Shown here: piece by piece, positions 11,473-21,062 of the stretch
Layout: each line of letters starts with the position of its first letter
Numbering within the stretch: the first letter of the stretch is position 1
DNA from: Cryptobacterium curtum DSM 15641
GTDB lineage: Bacteria; Actinomycetota; Coriobacteriia; Coriobacteriales; Eggerthellaceae
Assembly (NCBI RefSeq): GCF_000023845.1
Contig: NC_013170.1
Coordinates: 1,218,501-1,282,500 of the forward strand
DNA: 64,000 nt
Reading direction: 5' to 3'
Translations under genes and position numbers: made by a program
Notes under the pieces: model-generated
Told to the model about the DNA's origin: nothing
Database searches by the model: none
What the model saw: only the letters and a program-made list of their open reading frames with translations

Positions 11473-12359
11473 CGGATAGGAGCTTTCACATCGCATTGAG
11501 TTGAATCTTTTACGTGCGCTTGATTGGAGTTTTCTGTGCCTGCTTCGTTAGACATTCTAATATTTGTTTGGCAGGCGGCTTGGCTAGAAGCTGTTGAATT
11601 GTAGACTGCAGTGAAAGCTGAATCCATATGAACTGCTGACTGCGTGGATCCATTTTTGTTGAACGTTTTGTCGCGCAGTGACCGCGCAAGACGCGGAAGG
11701 TCTGCTGGCGTAGCGCAACAAGCAACAGGATGTTGCTCGCACAGTGTTTCTATCGGATGCTGACCCCATGCCACTGCTATCCCACGAGCCCCCGATGCAG
11801 CTGCTGCTTGCATGTCATAGGGACTATCACCCACATAAAGACACTGCGTGCTTTCAAGACCTAACAGATGGCTTCCGACCTCAATCGGATTAGGATCAGG
11901 CTTAGGGCGCACTACGTCGTCGGCGCCGATCAGACATTCAAAAAAACGCATCATATCGAATAGATCAAGGCAGAATTGCGCTGACTCATGTCTCTTCGAG
12001 GTAACTACCCCAAGACGCCATCCATCGCATTTGAGCTCTTCGAGAGTTTCTTCCATACCATCGAATGTCTTAAGTGCATTGGCACGCATCTGGTGGTCGT
12101 ACGACCGATACGCCGCTGAAAGTGCACGGGCTGTTTCTTCATCGCCGTAGCCAAGCATCTGTTCGTCAAGTGGGCGGCCGATCGTGCGATTGAAATGTTC
12201 CATCGGCGCAACATATCCAAGCACTTCACGAGTCGCACGGCGAAACGACTGCTGCAAAAGATCATAGGTATCAAGCAAGGTGCCGTCTAAATCGAACAAA
12301 ATGCCTTGAAGCGAAGAAGACTGACGTAAAGAAGCTACCTCATTGGCGCTACTGTTCAT
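11469..12359 (-). CDS. HAD-superfamily phosphatase with low-complexity C-terminal tail
   Basis: A HAD hydrolase of the phosphoglycolate phosphatase/PpaX type. Motif I is LFDLDGTLLDTYD, the motif II threonine is in VVTSKR, and motif IV is YVGDSPYDMQAA. A helical cap lies between motifs I and II. The substrate is unknown. The fold should end near residue 230, but about 60 more residues follow, rich in Ser, Thr, Asn, Gln and Ala and with no visible domain. The stop overlaps the U32 gene by four bases. Confidence 0.82.
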   Translation of the reverse strand: MNSSANEVASLRQSSSLQGILFDLDGTLLDTYDLLQQSFRRATREVLGYVAPMEHFNRTIGRPLDEQMLGYGDEETARALSAAYRSYDHQMRANALKTFDGMEETLEELKCDGWRLGVVTSKRHESAQFCLDLFDMMRFFECLIGADDVVRPKPDPNPIEVGSHLLGLESTQCLYVGDSPYDMQAAAASGARGIAVAWGQHPIETLCEQHPVACCATPADLPRLARSLRDKTFNKNGSTQSAVHMDSAFTAVYNSTASSQAACQTNIRMSNEAGTENSNQAHVKDSTQCDVKAPIR

Positions 12360-12539
12360 TCATACCCTTTCTAAAGTACGCGCGGTACGCATGCAAAACG
12401 CACACGCAGATGCCACATGTATGGCAAGAGCACACTCGTTGGCTTGCAATACACCGCAACCTACGCGCAATGGCACACATGCGCGGCATGGCAATATGTA
12501 CGCAATAGCATGTACGCCAGCACAAACTGAGTGACCAGT

Positions 12540-14192
12540 TTACTTCCGTCGCCAGATATCTACCACTATCCAAATGGATAACACCATAGCACCCGCATAG
12601 CCAAAGAACGACAACAGCGGCATCCCAAGAACAAACGGCCCAGACCCGTAGGGTGCAAAAAGACTCGAACCCATAAACAGACCTGCCGTAATAATACCGA
12701 GCGTAAGACGATTTACGATTTTCGAAAGTGATGCCATAGGCGCTTCCGACCCAAGCACTTCCATATTAAACTTCAGCTGCCCACGCGTCAGCATCTTAAG
12801 CATTGGGCCAGATAGCTCAGCTGCTTCAAGTGTGCCCTTCGCCGCCTTGCGTGTATCGCGCGCTGTGTTCAGAAGGAAGTCTTCAAATTCGGACAGCGGA
12901 TTACTTGAACGCTTGATATGCTCGTTAACAATATTGATGATATTATTGTCGGGAATAAACGATGCGATCGTACCTTCAATGGATACAATGCCACGCGAGA
13001 CATTAGTGATTGACGAAGGCAACGTCACCCGACTCATACGCGTGAGGGCAAACACATCACCCAAGAACAGGCCAATATCAAGGTCAGCCACATCGCATGA
13101 ACCGTACTGAGAAAGCAGCAGGTCAAGGTCGGCTAAAAAGCGGGCATGGTCAATAGATGCATTATCCTTTGAAGCTGCAAAGGCGATAAGCGCATCTTTC
13201 AGCCGCTGCGCATCGAGCATGCCCACCGCATGAATAATCTCTGAAAAGCCCGATCGTTCGCTGGGTGTTAAACGTCCCATAATACCCAAGTCGATATAGA
13301 CGATCTTCCCCTCGCGTATAAGAATATTTCCCGGATGCGGGTCGGCATGGAAAAATCCAAAATCAAGAATCTGTGTCGCGTAGTTATCAAGCACTTTCTC
13401 GCCGATTTCCGCAAGATCGTAGCCCGCTTCCACCAGTAAATCGCGCCGATAGATAGGAATGCCATCAACGTATTCCATAACCAGCACGTCTTCGCTGCAC
13501 AGTTCGGGATATACCTTTGGACAATCAATAAAAGCAACCGTACGATTGAGATCAGCAAAACGCTGTAGGTTGTCCGCTTCGCGGGTGAAATCGGTTTCCT
13601 CAAGAAATGTCGCCCACATTTCTTCGACAACCTCTTGAAGGTCGAGCATCTGCCCATCCTTCATAAAACGAGCTGCATGGTGCACTAACTTGCGCATGAT
13701 ATCGATGTCTTGTGCCATAGTTGCACGTACGCCGGGTCGCTGCACCTTTACCGCAACAACATCACCGGTACTGAGATGTGCCTTGTGCACCTGCGCAAGA
13801 GACGCACTGCCAAGCGGACGTGGGTCTACTTCGCTAAAGAGACGCTTGAACTTATCGCCATAGATAGTACTAAGCACCTGCATAATCACCGAAAAAGGCA
13901 GAGGGTCGCATTCGGTCTGCAGTTTGGCCAATTCATCGCAATAGGCTGTTGGGAGTATTTCGGAACGCGTTGAGAGCGTCTGTCCAATCTTTACAAAACT
14001 GGGACCAAGATCTTCTAAGGCCGCACGAAAACTTTCAGGGGTAAATCCCTGCATAAAGTGATGTTTGCGCAAGATAGAAATAATCTCGCGCATGCGTCGG
14101 GAACGCGTCCTCCCATTGAGATCAAAACGCTTTTCAGAATCAGAACTTGCCCCGTATCCGAAGAAGTGCTTGAGAACTGTATTATCGGACAT
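12540..14192 (-). CDS. AarF/UbiB (ABC1) family atypical kinase
   Basis: An ABC1 protein kinase-like protein. The family motif VKIGQTLSTRSE is near residue 70. VAVKVQRPGVRA gives the nucleotide-binding lysine, and HADPHPGNILI plus VYIDLGIMGRL give the catalytic and metal-binding acids. Two hydrophobic segments end the protein (about residues 490-545), which anchors it in the membrane. In other bacteria the family supports quinone synthesis, but its role here is unproven. It follows a phasin-like gene by 17 bases, forming a probable two-gene operon. Confidence 0.9.
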   Translation of the reverse strand: MSDNTVLKHFFGYGASSDSEKRFDLNGRTRSRRMREIISILRKHHFMQGFTPESFRAALEDLGPSFVKIGQTLSTRSEILPTAYCDELAKLQTECDPLPFSVIMQVLSTIYGDKFKRLFSEVDPRPLGSASLAQVHKAHLSTGDVVAVKVQRPGVRATMAQDIDIMRKLVHHAARFMKDGQMLDLQEVVEEMWATFLEETDFTREADNLQRFADLNRTVAFIDCPKVYPELCSEDVLVMEYVDGIPIYRRDLLVEAGYDLAEIGEKVLDNYATQILDFGFFHADPHPGNILIREGKIVYIDLGIMGRLTPSERSGFSEIIHAVGMLDAQRLKDALIAFAASKDNASIDHARFLADLDLLLSQYGSCDVADLDIGLFLGDVFALTRMSRVTLPSSITNVSRGIVSIEGTIASFIPDNNIINIVNEHIKRSSNPLSEFEDFLLNTARDTRKAAKGTLEAAELSGPMLKMLTRGQLKFNMEVLGSEAPMASLSKIVNRLTLGIITAGLFMGSSLFAPYGSGPFVLGMPLLSFFGYAGAMVLSIWIVVDIWRRK

Positions 14193-14209
14193 GGCCGACT
14201 CTCTATGAA

Positions 14210-14623
14210 TTAAGCATTCGCTTCAGTGTCATGCGGTTTGGCAGCTGCAGAAGATTCCACTGCTTCAGAAGCCGCCTTGTCAACGTCAACCGGTGCTACT
14301 TCGCTAGCAACCTCTTGCACATCAACCTGAGCTTCAGCTTTGTTTTGCGTTGCCGCAATCTTGGCAGCTTTCTGGGCAAAAGCGGTGCGTTCTTCTGGTG
14401 TCATGGCCATCATACGTGCTTCAAGGGCACTTTCACGTGCCATAGCAGCAGCATCGTCAACCTTGTGCTTCAGCTCGGTGTTTAGTTCTTTCCCCTGTTC
14501 AACAGTCAGTTCACCCTTGGCAACAAGAGCATCTATCAGTTCTTTACCCTTTTCCCCGGTAATAGCTGCTGCGCCAATGCCTGCGAGAAAAATATTTTTA
14601 AAACCGTCACCAATGCCTGCCAT
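14210..14623 (-). CDS. Small phasin-like coiled-coil protein
   Basis: A 137-residue protein that begins MAGIGDGFKNIFLAGIGAAA, continues with GEKGKELIDALVAKGELT and then a charged helix with many Ala and Glu. This matches the short phasin or granule-associated family often found beside ABC1 kinase genes. The C-terminal 45 residues are low-complexity (Ala, Glu, Val, Ser). Polyester storage is not implied by this gene alone. A role as a partner of the AarF-like kinase is an inference from adjacency. Confidence 0.65.
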   Translation of the reverse strand: MAGIGDGFKNIFLAGIGAAAITGEKGKELIDALVAKGELTVEQGKELNTELKHKVDDAAAMARESALEARMMAMTPEERTAFAQKAAKIAATQNKAEAQVDVQEVASEVAPVDVDKAASEAVESSAAAKPHDTEANA

Positions 14624-14917
14624 GAAAACCTCCTTGATCGGAAGAAACTTCGCACACGGACCCCGGTCACACGATGGAAGCAGTATGCGCCTTCCCTTAT
14701 ATGATGCGTCAATTCCCCAAGCAAGGCAACTAAAGCAGCCTGTTGAACACGCGATGAGCAGGAGAACCCTGGACAGCGGTCGTATAATGCACTGGCGACT
14801 TACTCAACGACCGAATTGTCATAGTCCTTTAGGCTTACCCAACGGTCTGCTTGCCATAACCTGTCAACTTATGGGTCTGCCTCGTTGCATTAATTGTTCG
14901 GTACGTACCGATCTACC

Positions 14918-16684
14918 CTACAGAGCTTCTGTGCCCGCTATGCGTTCGAGAATTTGCTCGATAGCTGCCCGCGCAACATCTGGCATCGATTTCACCATAG
15001 CCAACGCAGCATTGAATTCATCGATGGCAATCGTGCGTTTTGCTCCGGTAGAACGATTCTTCAATTCATATTCGCCAGCATCAAGTCCACGCTTACCGAT
15101 AATAATCTGCAGAGGCCAGCCGAGCAGATCCGCTTCAGCAAACTTTACACCAGGACGCTCTTTGCGGTCGTCGATAACCACTTCAAGACCCATTCCGGCT
15201 AGCTCATGCGCCAGTGCTTCAGCAGCAGGCTCAACTTCTTCGTCACCCACTGCGAGTGGCAAGATACACACCTGCGCCGGCGCCACACTCAACGGCCATT
15301 TAATGCCATATTCATCGTTATGCTGTTCGACCACTGCAGCCATAGTGCGCGAAACACCAACACCGTAGCAGCCCATAAGAAATGGCTGTTCAGACCCATC
15401 TTCCGCCATAAAGGTAGCGCCCATAGCACGCGAGTATTTGTCGCCAAGCTGAAACACCTGTCCTACTTCAATGCCGCGCGTAATCTCAACGAGCTCACCG
15501 CACTCAGGACAAACATCGCCTGCTTTAATCGTACACAGGTCGGCCCAGATATCTACCGTGAAATCACGCCCCTGTTCGGCACCGACATAGTGGAAGCCAT
15601 GTTCGTTAGCACCAACAACCCAATGGACAATATTCTTGAGGCTTACATCAGCCCCGATACGCACACCCTTCGGCAGCCCCACACAACCAATTGAACCCTT
15701 GGGCAACCCCGAAGCAGCCAGTTCTTCATCATTCATTAGCGTAAAGCCATCTACTGCCCGTGTAGCTTTAAGTTCGTTCAGTTCATGATCGCCCGGCACA
15801 AACAGCACCCAGGGGTTCCCCTTGGAGTCTTTGCCAACCATGGCCTTAACGGTTGAAGACTCAGGACACTTAAGGAATTGGGCTAAATCGGCAATGGTTG
15901 CAACGCCCGGTGTAGCAACCTTGCGCAGTTCAGTCTCGGGATATTCAGTGGGGTGACACTGACATGCGGCCACTTCAGTGTTGGATGCCCATCCACAAGA
16001 ACAGGAAGCTAATTCAGCTTCACCAGCGTCAGCAAGGGCATGATATTCGCAGGTCACACTACCGCCAATTTGACCAGCATCAGCTTCGACAGGACGATAG
16101 ACTAATCCCACACGCTCGCAAATACGGGCATACGCCGCACTCATTTCGTCGTAAGTCTTCTGCAGTGATTCTTTGCTCGCGTGGAAGCTGTAGGCATCCT
16201 TCATGATAAATTCGCGACTCCGCATCAGGCCAAAACGCGGCCGAATTTCGTCGCGGAACTTCGATTGAATCTGATAGAGAATCACCGGCAATTGCTTGTA
16301 GGAACGCAGTTCGTTACGAACAAGGGCAGTAATAAGCTCCTCGTGCGTTGGACCGAGACATAAACCATGCCCGTGACGGTCGTCCATGCGCATAAGTTCA
16401 GGGCCGTAATCGTTCCACCGGCCGCTTTCGTGCCAAAGCTCAGCCGGTTGAATAACCGGCATCATAATCTCTTGCGACCCAATGGCATCCATTTCTTCGC
16501 GCACAATCCGCTCAATTTTGCGAATAACACGCCATCCAAGGGGCAAATAGGTATAAGCACCCGTCGCGCTTTTGCGCATCATGCCAGCACGCAGCAAGAG
16601 CTGGTGACTCGCAATATCGGCATCGGTGGGCACTTCTTTAAGCGTGGGTACATACAGAGCACTCATGCGGATGATCTGGCTCAT
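14918..16684 (-). CDS. proS: Prolyl-tRNA synthetase, bacterial type with editing domain
   Basis: Charges tRNA-Pro. About 588 residues fits the long bacterial form: class II core with LRAGMMRKSATGAYTYLPLG and motif 2 FRDEIRPRFGLMRSREFIMKD, then an INS (YbaK-like) editing domain (about 230-390), a return to the core (GCYGVGVSRTMAAVVEQ) and the anticodon-binding domain. ATG 16684 overlaps the ispG stop as ATGA, and GGAGGAG lies upstream. The longer frame from 16786 would add 34 residues unlike the family. It is the last gene of the pyrH-to-proS operon. Confidence 0.96.
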   Translation of the reverse strand: MSQIIRMSALYVPTLKEVPTDADIASHQLLLRAGMMRKSATGAYTYLPLGWRVIRKIERIVREEMDAIGSQEIMMPVIQPAELWHESGRWNDYGPELMRMDDRHGHGLCLGPTHEELITALVRNELRSYKQLPVILYQIQSKFRDEIRPRFGLMRSREFIMKDAYSFHASKESLQKTYDEMSAAYARICERVGLVYRPVEADAGQIGGSVTCEYHALADAGEAELASCSCGWASNTEVAACQCHPTEYPETELRKVATPGVATIADLAQFLKCPESSTVKAMVGKDSKGNPWVLFVPGDHELNELKATRAVDGFTLMNDEELAASGLPKGSIGCVGLPKGVRIGADVSLKNIVHWVVGANEHGFHYVGAEQGRDFTVDIWADLCTIKAGDVCPECGELVEITRGIEVGQVFQLGDKYSRAMGATFMAEDGSEQPFLMGCYGVGVSRTMAAVVEQHNDEYGIKWPLSVAPAQVCILPLAVGDEEVEPAAEALAHELAGMGLEVVIDDRKERPGVKFAEADLLGWPLQIIIGKRGLDAGEYELKNRSTGAKRTIAIDEFNAALAMVKSMPDVARAAIEQILERIAGTEAL

Positions 16685-17778
16685 AGTTTTCCAATCTCCT
16701 CCATCAAAGCATCCACAATAGATGCTTCGTCCACCTTGCGCAAGGTTTTCCCGTCTTTGAAAATCACGCCTGATCCAGACCCACACGCCACACCGATATC
16801 GGCATCGGCCGCCTCACCCGGCCCGTTGACCACACAGCCCATAACCGCCACCTTTACCGGTGACGCCACATCACGTAAGCGCTCGTCAACTTCTTTTGCC
16901 AGCCCGATTAAATTGACCTGACACCGCCCACAGGTGGGACAACTTACCAGTTCAGGACTGCGACGACGCAACCCCAAGGCCGACAGCAACGACCAGCACG
17001 CATGCACTTCTTCCACCGGATCGTCGGTTAGCGAAATACGCATGGTATCGCCAATGCCTTCTTCCAGTAGAATCCCTAAACCACTTGCCGACTTAACAAG
17101 ACCCTGGAACAGCGTACCGGCTTCGGTTACCCCAATATGCAGGGGAATCTCAGGGATGCGCTGTGCCAGTAAGCGATAAGCAGCAACGGTGGTGGGAACG
17201 TCGGAAGCCTTAGCCGATACTACAATATCAGTGAACCCACGCTGCTCGAAATGATCTACGTAGCCAGCAGCAGATTCGGCAAGTTTTTCGGGCAGTGCTA
17301 AGTCGTCACGCGCTGCAAGAGCATCGTCGAGAGAGCCCGCATTAACGCCAATACGAATGGGGATACCCGCTTCACCAGCTGCGTCAATAACTGCATCAGC
17401 CTTAGCAAGACCACCAACATTGCCAGGATTGATGCGCAGTTTCGCTGCGCCGCGGCGCGCTGCTTCAATGGCAATATGCGCATCAAAGTGCACGTCGGCC
17501 ACCACCGGCAAAGGCGACGCCTCGCAGACTGCTTGGAACGTATCAAGATAGGCACGACGGGGAATGGCCATACGCACAATTTCACAGCCAGCTGCAGCAA
17601 GACGCGCAATTTGATCGAGGTTTGCTTGGGCGTCGTCAGCTGGCATGCATGTCATTGACTGTACGGCACAGGGAGCACCAGCCCCTAAAGGTACTGAGCC
17701 CACCATGACCCGTCGTGTTAATTCATGAGGCGCCACCGGCTGCCCTGCATTCGTTTTCCTGCTTGTACTATCACTCAT
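16681..17778 (-). CDS. ispG: IspG, 4-hydroxy-3-methylbut-2-enyl diphosphate synthase
   Basis: The [4Fe-4S] enzyme of the MEP pathway that converts MEcPP to HMBPP. A TIM-barrel N-terminal part begins TRRVMVGSVPLGAGAP. The C-terminal cluster-binding part shows CPTCGRCQVNL and GCVVNGPGEA, which hold the cluster cysteines. Length is 365 residues. It is one base after rseP and overlaps proS by four bases. With dxr in the same operon it shows isoprenoids are made by the MEP route. Confidence 0.97.
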   Translation of the reverse strand: MSDSTSRKTNAGQPVAPHELTRRVMVGSVPLGAGAPCAVQSMTCMPADDAQANLDQIARLAAAGCEIVRMAIPRRAYLDTFQAVCEASPLPVVADVHFDAHIAIEAARRGAAKLRINPGNVGGLAKADAVIDAAGEAGIPIRIGVNAGSLDDALAARDDLALPEKLAESAAGYVDHFEQRGFTDIVVSAKASDVPTTVAAYRLLAQRIPEIPLHIGVTEAGTLFQGLVKSASGLGILLEEGIGDTMRISLTDDPVEEVHACWSLLSALGLRRRSPELVSCPTCGRCQVNLIGLAKEVDERLRDVASPVKVAVMGCVVNGPGEAADADIGVACGSGSGVIFKDGKTLRKVDEASIVDALMEEIGKL

Positions 17779-17779
17779 A

Positions 17780-18853
17780 TCAGCTGATCGTTCCTAAGAC
17801 AAAACGTTGAATATCTTGTCCAATCATGACAATAAACAGCAATCCAAATAACGCCATACCCGCCAATGAAAGCGCATTAACCGCACGCACACTCGCCGTG
17901 CGACGGCGTATCTTCTGGTAAATTTCAACTACAAAACGACCACCATCAAGCGGTGGAATAGGCAGCAGATTCATAACGCCCAACGAAACTGAAATCATCG
18001 CAGTAAACATGCATAGCGACATAAAGCCTGCATCGGCGGCCGATTTGGAAAGCACGGCGATGCCCATAACCGATGTAGAATTCGAAACCGTTTCCGCCGC
18101 GGTTTGTGGGTTGAAGAGCCCCGCGACTGCTGCAATCACCATGCCAATGTAGCTGAACCCTGCTGAAAGCGCACGAAGCGGACCAACCTGCACATGGACG
18201 GTTTCGCCCTGAGCATTAACCGCATCGAAGCCAATGAGCGAATAGAGCACAACGAAAACGATAAGTGCAAACAAGATATTTACCAGCGGACCAGCCAACA
18301 GAATAACGCAGCGCTTCCAAAACGGCAGAGCACGATACTGTTGAGATCGTTCATGGGCAAACATTGCCGCTGGGTCGGCAAGAGGACGAGCCTCCCCTTC
18401 AGCGTACGAGCCGCCATCACACGCTTGGGCAGATGAAGGTGCCCGATAGATATTGTACTTGTCACGGCGCTGCGGCGGTATAATACTGCCCCATTCGGCT
18501 AGCTCGTCGAGCGCACGATAAGCTTCATCGTCGCTGATAGAAAGGGTACGGGCTGCATCTTCCATGAGCACTTCGCCGCGTTCATAAACCAGCGCCAGCA
18601 TCCGCCGCAGATGGGGGCTTTCCTCGCCTGCTTCCATGCCACACACGCGCGCATACCCGCCTAACGGAATCGCCGTGACACCGAAACGCGTGCCATGATG
18701 CAAAAAACCAATGCGCGGACCAGGCAAACCAACCATAAATTCAGTGACACGCACGCCAAATGCGCGCGCGGCACAATAATGGCCTCCCTCGTGAATAACC
18801 ACCAGAAAGCCCAAGACCAACACGCCATAAAGGATCATAAGGACAACGTCCAT
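17780..18853 (-). CDS. rseP: Site-2 (M50) membrane metalloprotease, PDZ-less with winged-helix-like insert
   Basis: An intramembrane zinc protease in the place of RseP. HEGGH (residues 21-25) and NLLPIPPLDGG (295-305) give the zinc site. Between PLGGY (63-67) and the second core helix (FWKR at 178) lies an extra stretch of about 110 residues. Residues 81-136 read like a winged helix (LRRMLALVYERG, ISDDEAYRALDELAEWG). The usual PDZ position, after AGPLVN and before GPLRALS, is only about 25 residues long, so PDZ is missing. ATG 18853 was chosen for AAAGGA six bases upstream; 18892 would add 13 residues. The gene lies between dxr and ispG, the common place for rseP. Confidence 0.9.
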   Translation of the reverse strand: MDVVLMILYGVLVLGFLVVIHEGGHYCAARAFGVRVTEFMVGLPGPRIGFLHHGTRFGVTAIPLGGYARVCGMEAGEESPHLRRMLALVYERGEVLMEDAARTLSISDDEAYRALDELAEWGSIIPPQRRDKYNIYRAPSSAQACDGGSYAEGEARPLADPAAMFAHERSQQYRALPFWKRCVILLAGPLVNILFALIVFVVLYSLIGFDAVNAQGETVHVQVGPLRALSAGFSYIGMVIAAVAGLFNPQTAAETVSNSTSVMGIAVLSKSAADAGFMSLCMFTAMISVSLGVMNLLPIPPLDGGRFVVEIYQKIRRRTASVRAVNALSLAGMALFGLLFIVMIGQDIQRFVLGTIS

Positions 18854-18958
18854 AAATTCCTTTCCCACATACCCCATCCACTCGCCCATCAAGCGAGGGT
18901 ATATCTCTGTATTATCGTATTATCGCCCGTCTTGCGCACTCTGCACTCAACAGCTCGC

Positions 18959-20161
18959 TTACCGTTTTGTGCGCTCGTTGCATGCGCTGCGTGCATGACT
19001 ACGCGCCCAAGCATCAATTTCTTGCAGCTGGGTAAAGCTTTCGACCGAAGAGACCTCATGGACATCCATAACCGTCTCAACCACCCAAGGAATACCTAAA
19101 TAATCAAGTTTTCCTGCCAGGAAGGCAGCCACTGCCACTTCATTAGCGGCATTCATTGCGCACGGCAGTGTTCCTCCGGTACGACCTGCCGCACGAGCCA
19201 AATCTAAACAGCGAAATGTCGCTGTATCGGCCGGTGCAAATTCAAGACTCCCCAGCTGAGTGAAATCGAGCGGCGCCACTGGGGCATCCCACCGTTTGGG
19301 ATAGCTGAGTGCAAACTGAATGGGAATGCGCATATCGGTTGTCCCCAGATGCGCCTTTACGCTTCCATCAGAAAATTCAACCATCGAATGAATAGCACTC
19401 TGCGGTTGTACAACCACATTGATACGATCGTAATCCATTGCAAACAAGTGATGTGCTTCGATAACCTCAAGACCCTTATTCATCAGCGTCGATGAGTCAA
19501 TAGATATCTTCGGACCCATATGCCACGTGGGATGCGCAAGCGCTTCGGCAGGAGTAATATGCTGCAATTCATTGATAGTGCGGCCGCGGAATGGTCCACC
19601 CGATGCCGTCACCCACAACCGACGCACTTCACGCGGGTCTTCGCCCAAAAGGCACTGATAGATAGCGCCATGTTCAGAATCGATAGGCAGCAGCGTTTCA
19701 TGCGTTGCCTGCGGCATAACCAAATCGCCGCCCACTACAAGGGATTCCTTGTTAGCAAGTGCCAGCACCTTGCCAGCTGCAAGCGTCTCAAGACTAGCTT
19801 GCAGTCCCGCTGCTCCAACCAGCGCATTTACTACCACATCAACCTCGGGCAGGCGACAGAGTGCCACCACCGCATCGCTGCCAAACGACACCTCAATACC
19901 CGTTGTATCAACGGTTGGAGCAGGGGCGTCTTTGATTCCTATGGCAACATAGCAAACCCCAGCCGCCCGCGCCTGCGCGATAGCTTCATCGGTGCGTCTA
20001 CCCACGGCAAGAGCTACCGCTTCAAGCTTATCCGGATGTTGCGCGATAACATCAAGTGTCTGAGTGCCAATAGAACCGGTACTACCCAGTATGGCAACAC
20101 GCTTTTTGGAAGATAGGCGCTCTTCCCCACTGTGCGATGACTGCAACACGTTAGATGACAT
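18959..20161 (-). CDS. dxr: Dxr, 1-deoxy-D-xylulose 5-phosphate reductoisomerase
   Basis: The first committed MEP step, making MEP from DXP with NADPH. Motifs seen are the nucleotide fold ILGSTGSIGTQTLDV, NKESLVVGG, DSEHGAIYQCL with metal-binding Asp and Glu, SGGPFRG and SIDSSTLMNKGLEVIEAHHLF. At 400 residues it has family length. Its first 11 bases overlap the end of cdsA, so translation is probably coupled. Confidence 0.97.
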   Translation of the reverse strand: MSSNVLQSSHSGEERLSSKKRVAILGSTGSIGTQTLDVIAQHPDKLEAVALAVGRRTDEAIAQARAAGVCYVAIGIKDAPAPTVDTTGIEVSFGSDAVVALCRLPEVDVVVNALVGAAGLQASLETLAAGKVLALANKESLVVGGDLVMPQATHETLLPIDSEHGAIYQCLLGEDPREVRRLWVTASGGPFRGRTINELQHITPAEALAHPTWHMGPKISIDSSTLMNKGLEVIEAHHLFAMDYDRINVVVQPQSAIHSMVEFSDGSVKAHLGTTDMRIPIQFALSYPKRWDAPVAPLDFTQLGSLEFAPADTATFRCLDLARAAGRTGGTLPCAMNAANEVAVAAFLAGKLDYLGIPWVVETVMDVHEVSSVESFTQLQEIDAWARSHARSACNERTKR

Positions 20162-21062
20162 ACGGAATGCACCCTCCTGCGAGCAAGAGAATCACTGCAG
20201 CAACTGCAGCAAAAAAGAGCGAATCGCAACGGTCGAGAAGACCCCCATGACCAGGCATAATCGTGCCTGAATCCTTCACGCCCACATTGCGCTTGATACG
20301 ACTTTCCACCAGATCGCCCACAACACCCGCGCAGGCAGTCAGCGCACCGAACAACAATGCCTGCGGCACATCTATCGTGACACCCGGAACAGCGATCATG
20401 CCTAACCACACCAGTGAAGAAATCACCAAGCCCGCAAAGAAACCCTCCCAGCTTTTCTTGGGAGACGTATGCGGTGCAAGGCGGTGTTTGCCAAGGCAGC
20501 TGCCGACAAGATAGGCACCGGCATCGTTGAACCATATGCTACAGAAAAGTAGCAATAGAAGGACCCCGCCCCATGGTTCGGCGATAGATTCGCGCAGCAA
20601 GATAAGGCTTGAAAGCAACATGCCCGTATAAGCCGCCCCAAAGAAACTCACCGCAACATCGGATATTCGAGCGCGCATCCAGTAGACATACCAGATGCAA
20701 AGTGCAAGCATCAGAGCAACGGTGACCAGCGCCACACCAGGCATACCGAAACGCCACGCCGCCAGCGGATATGCAGCCGCACCGATGACGCCAATTGTTT
20801 CGTTCGGCAACTTCGCGTCGACACGCATCATATAGCAGAATTCACCAGCGCAGATAGCAGCCATCACTGTGAGATAGAGCACCGTCGTAATTTCGCCAGC
20901 CAGTACGCAAAATATCGAAAGAGCGACATAGATAACCCCGGTGCGAAAACGCACCTGTAAGCTACTAGCATTCTTAAAGCGATCAGGGGTTTTATCGTAG
21001 GCAACCTGCTTGGCACGCGCGCGCTTTTTTGCAAACGTACTCTTTTTGTCTGTCTGGGCCAT
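20151..21062 (-). CDS. cdsA: CdsA, phosphatidate cytidylyltransferase
   Basis: Makes CDP-diacylglycerol from phosphatidate and CTP in the membrane. About eight hydrophobic segments are followed by the family signature SRIKRNVGVKDSGTIMPGHG and then GLLDRCDS, where Cys takes the place of the usual Ile/Leu. The first 40 residues are basic. It abuts uppS with no gap and overlaps dxr by 11 bases. Confidence 0.95.
   Translation of the reverse strand: MAQTDKKSTFAKKRARAKQVAYDKTPDRFKNASSLQVRFRTGVIYVALSIFCVLAGEITTVLYLTVMAAICAGEFCYMMRVDAKLPNETIGVIGAAAYPLAAWRFGMPGVALVTVALMLALCIWYVYWMRARISDVAVSFFGAAYTGMLLSSLILLRESIAEPWGGVLLLLLFCSIWFNDAGAYLVGSCLGKHRLAPHTSPKKSWEGFFAGLVISSLVWLGMIAVPGVTIDVPQALLFGALTACAGVVGDLVESRIKRNVGVKDSGTIMPGHGGLLDRCDSLFFAAVAAVILLLAGGCIPYVI

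Noticed and set aside
14899-14910. Palindrome CGGTACGTACCG after proS
   Set aside because: It is a perfect but short 12-bp palindrome with no U-tract or second copy, and could be chance.
14340-15368. 342-codon open frame on the plus strand
   Set aside because: It is antisense to the phasin-like gene and proS, both of which have strong family support; the translation shows no motif.
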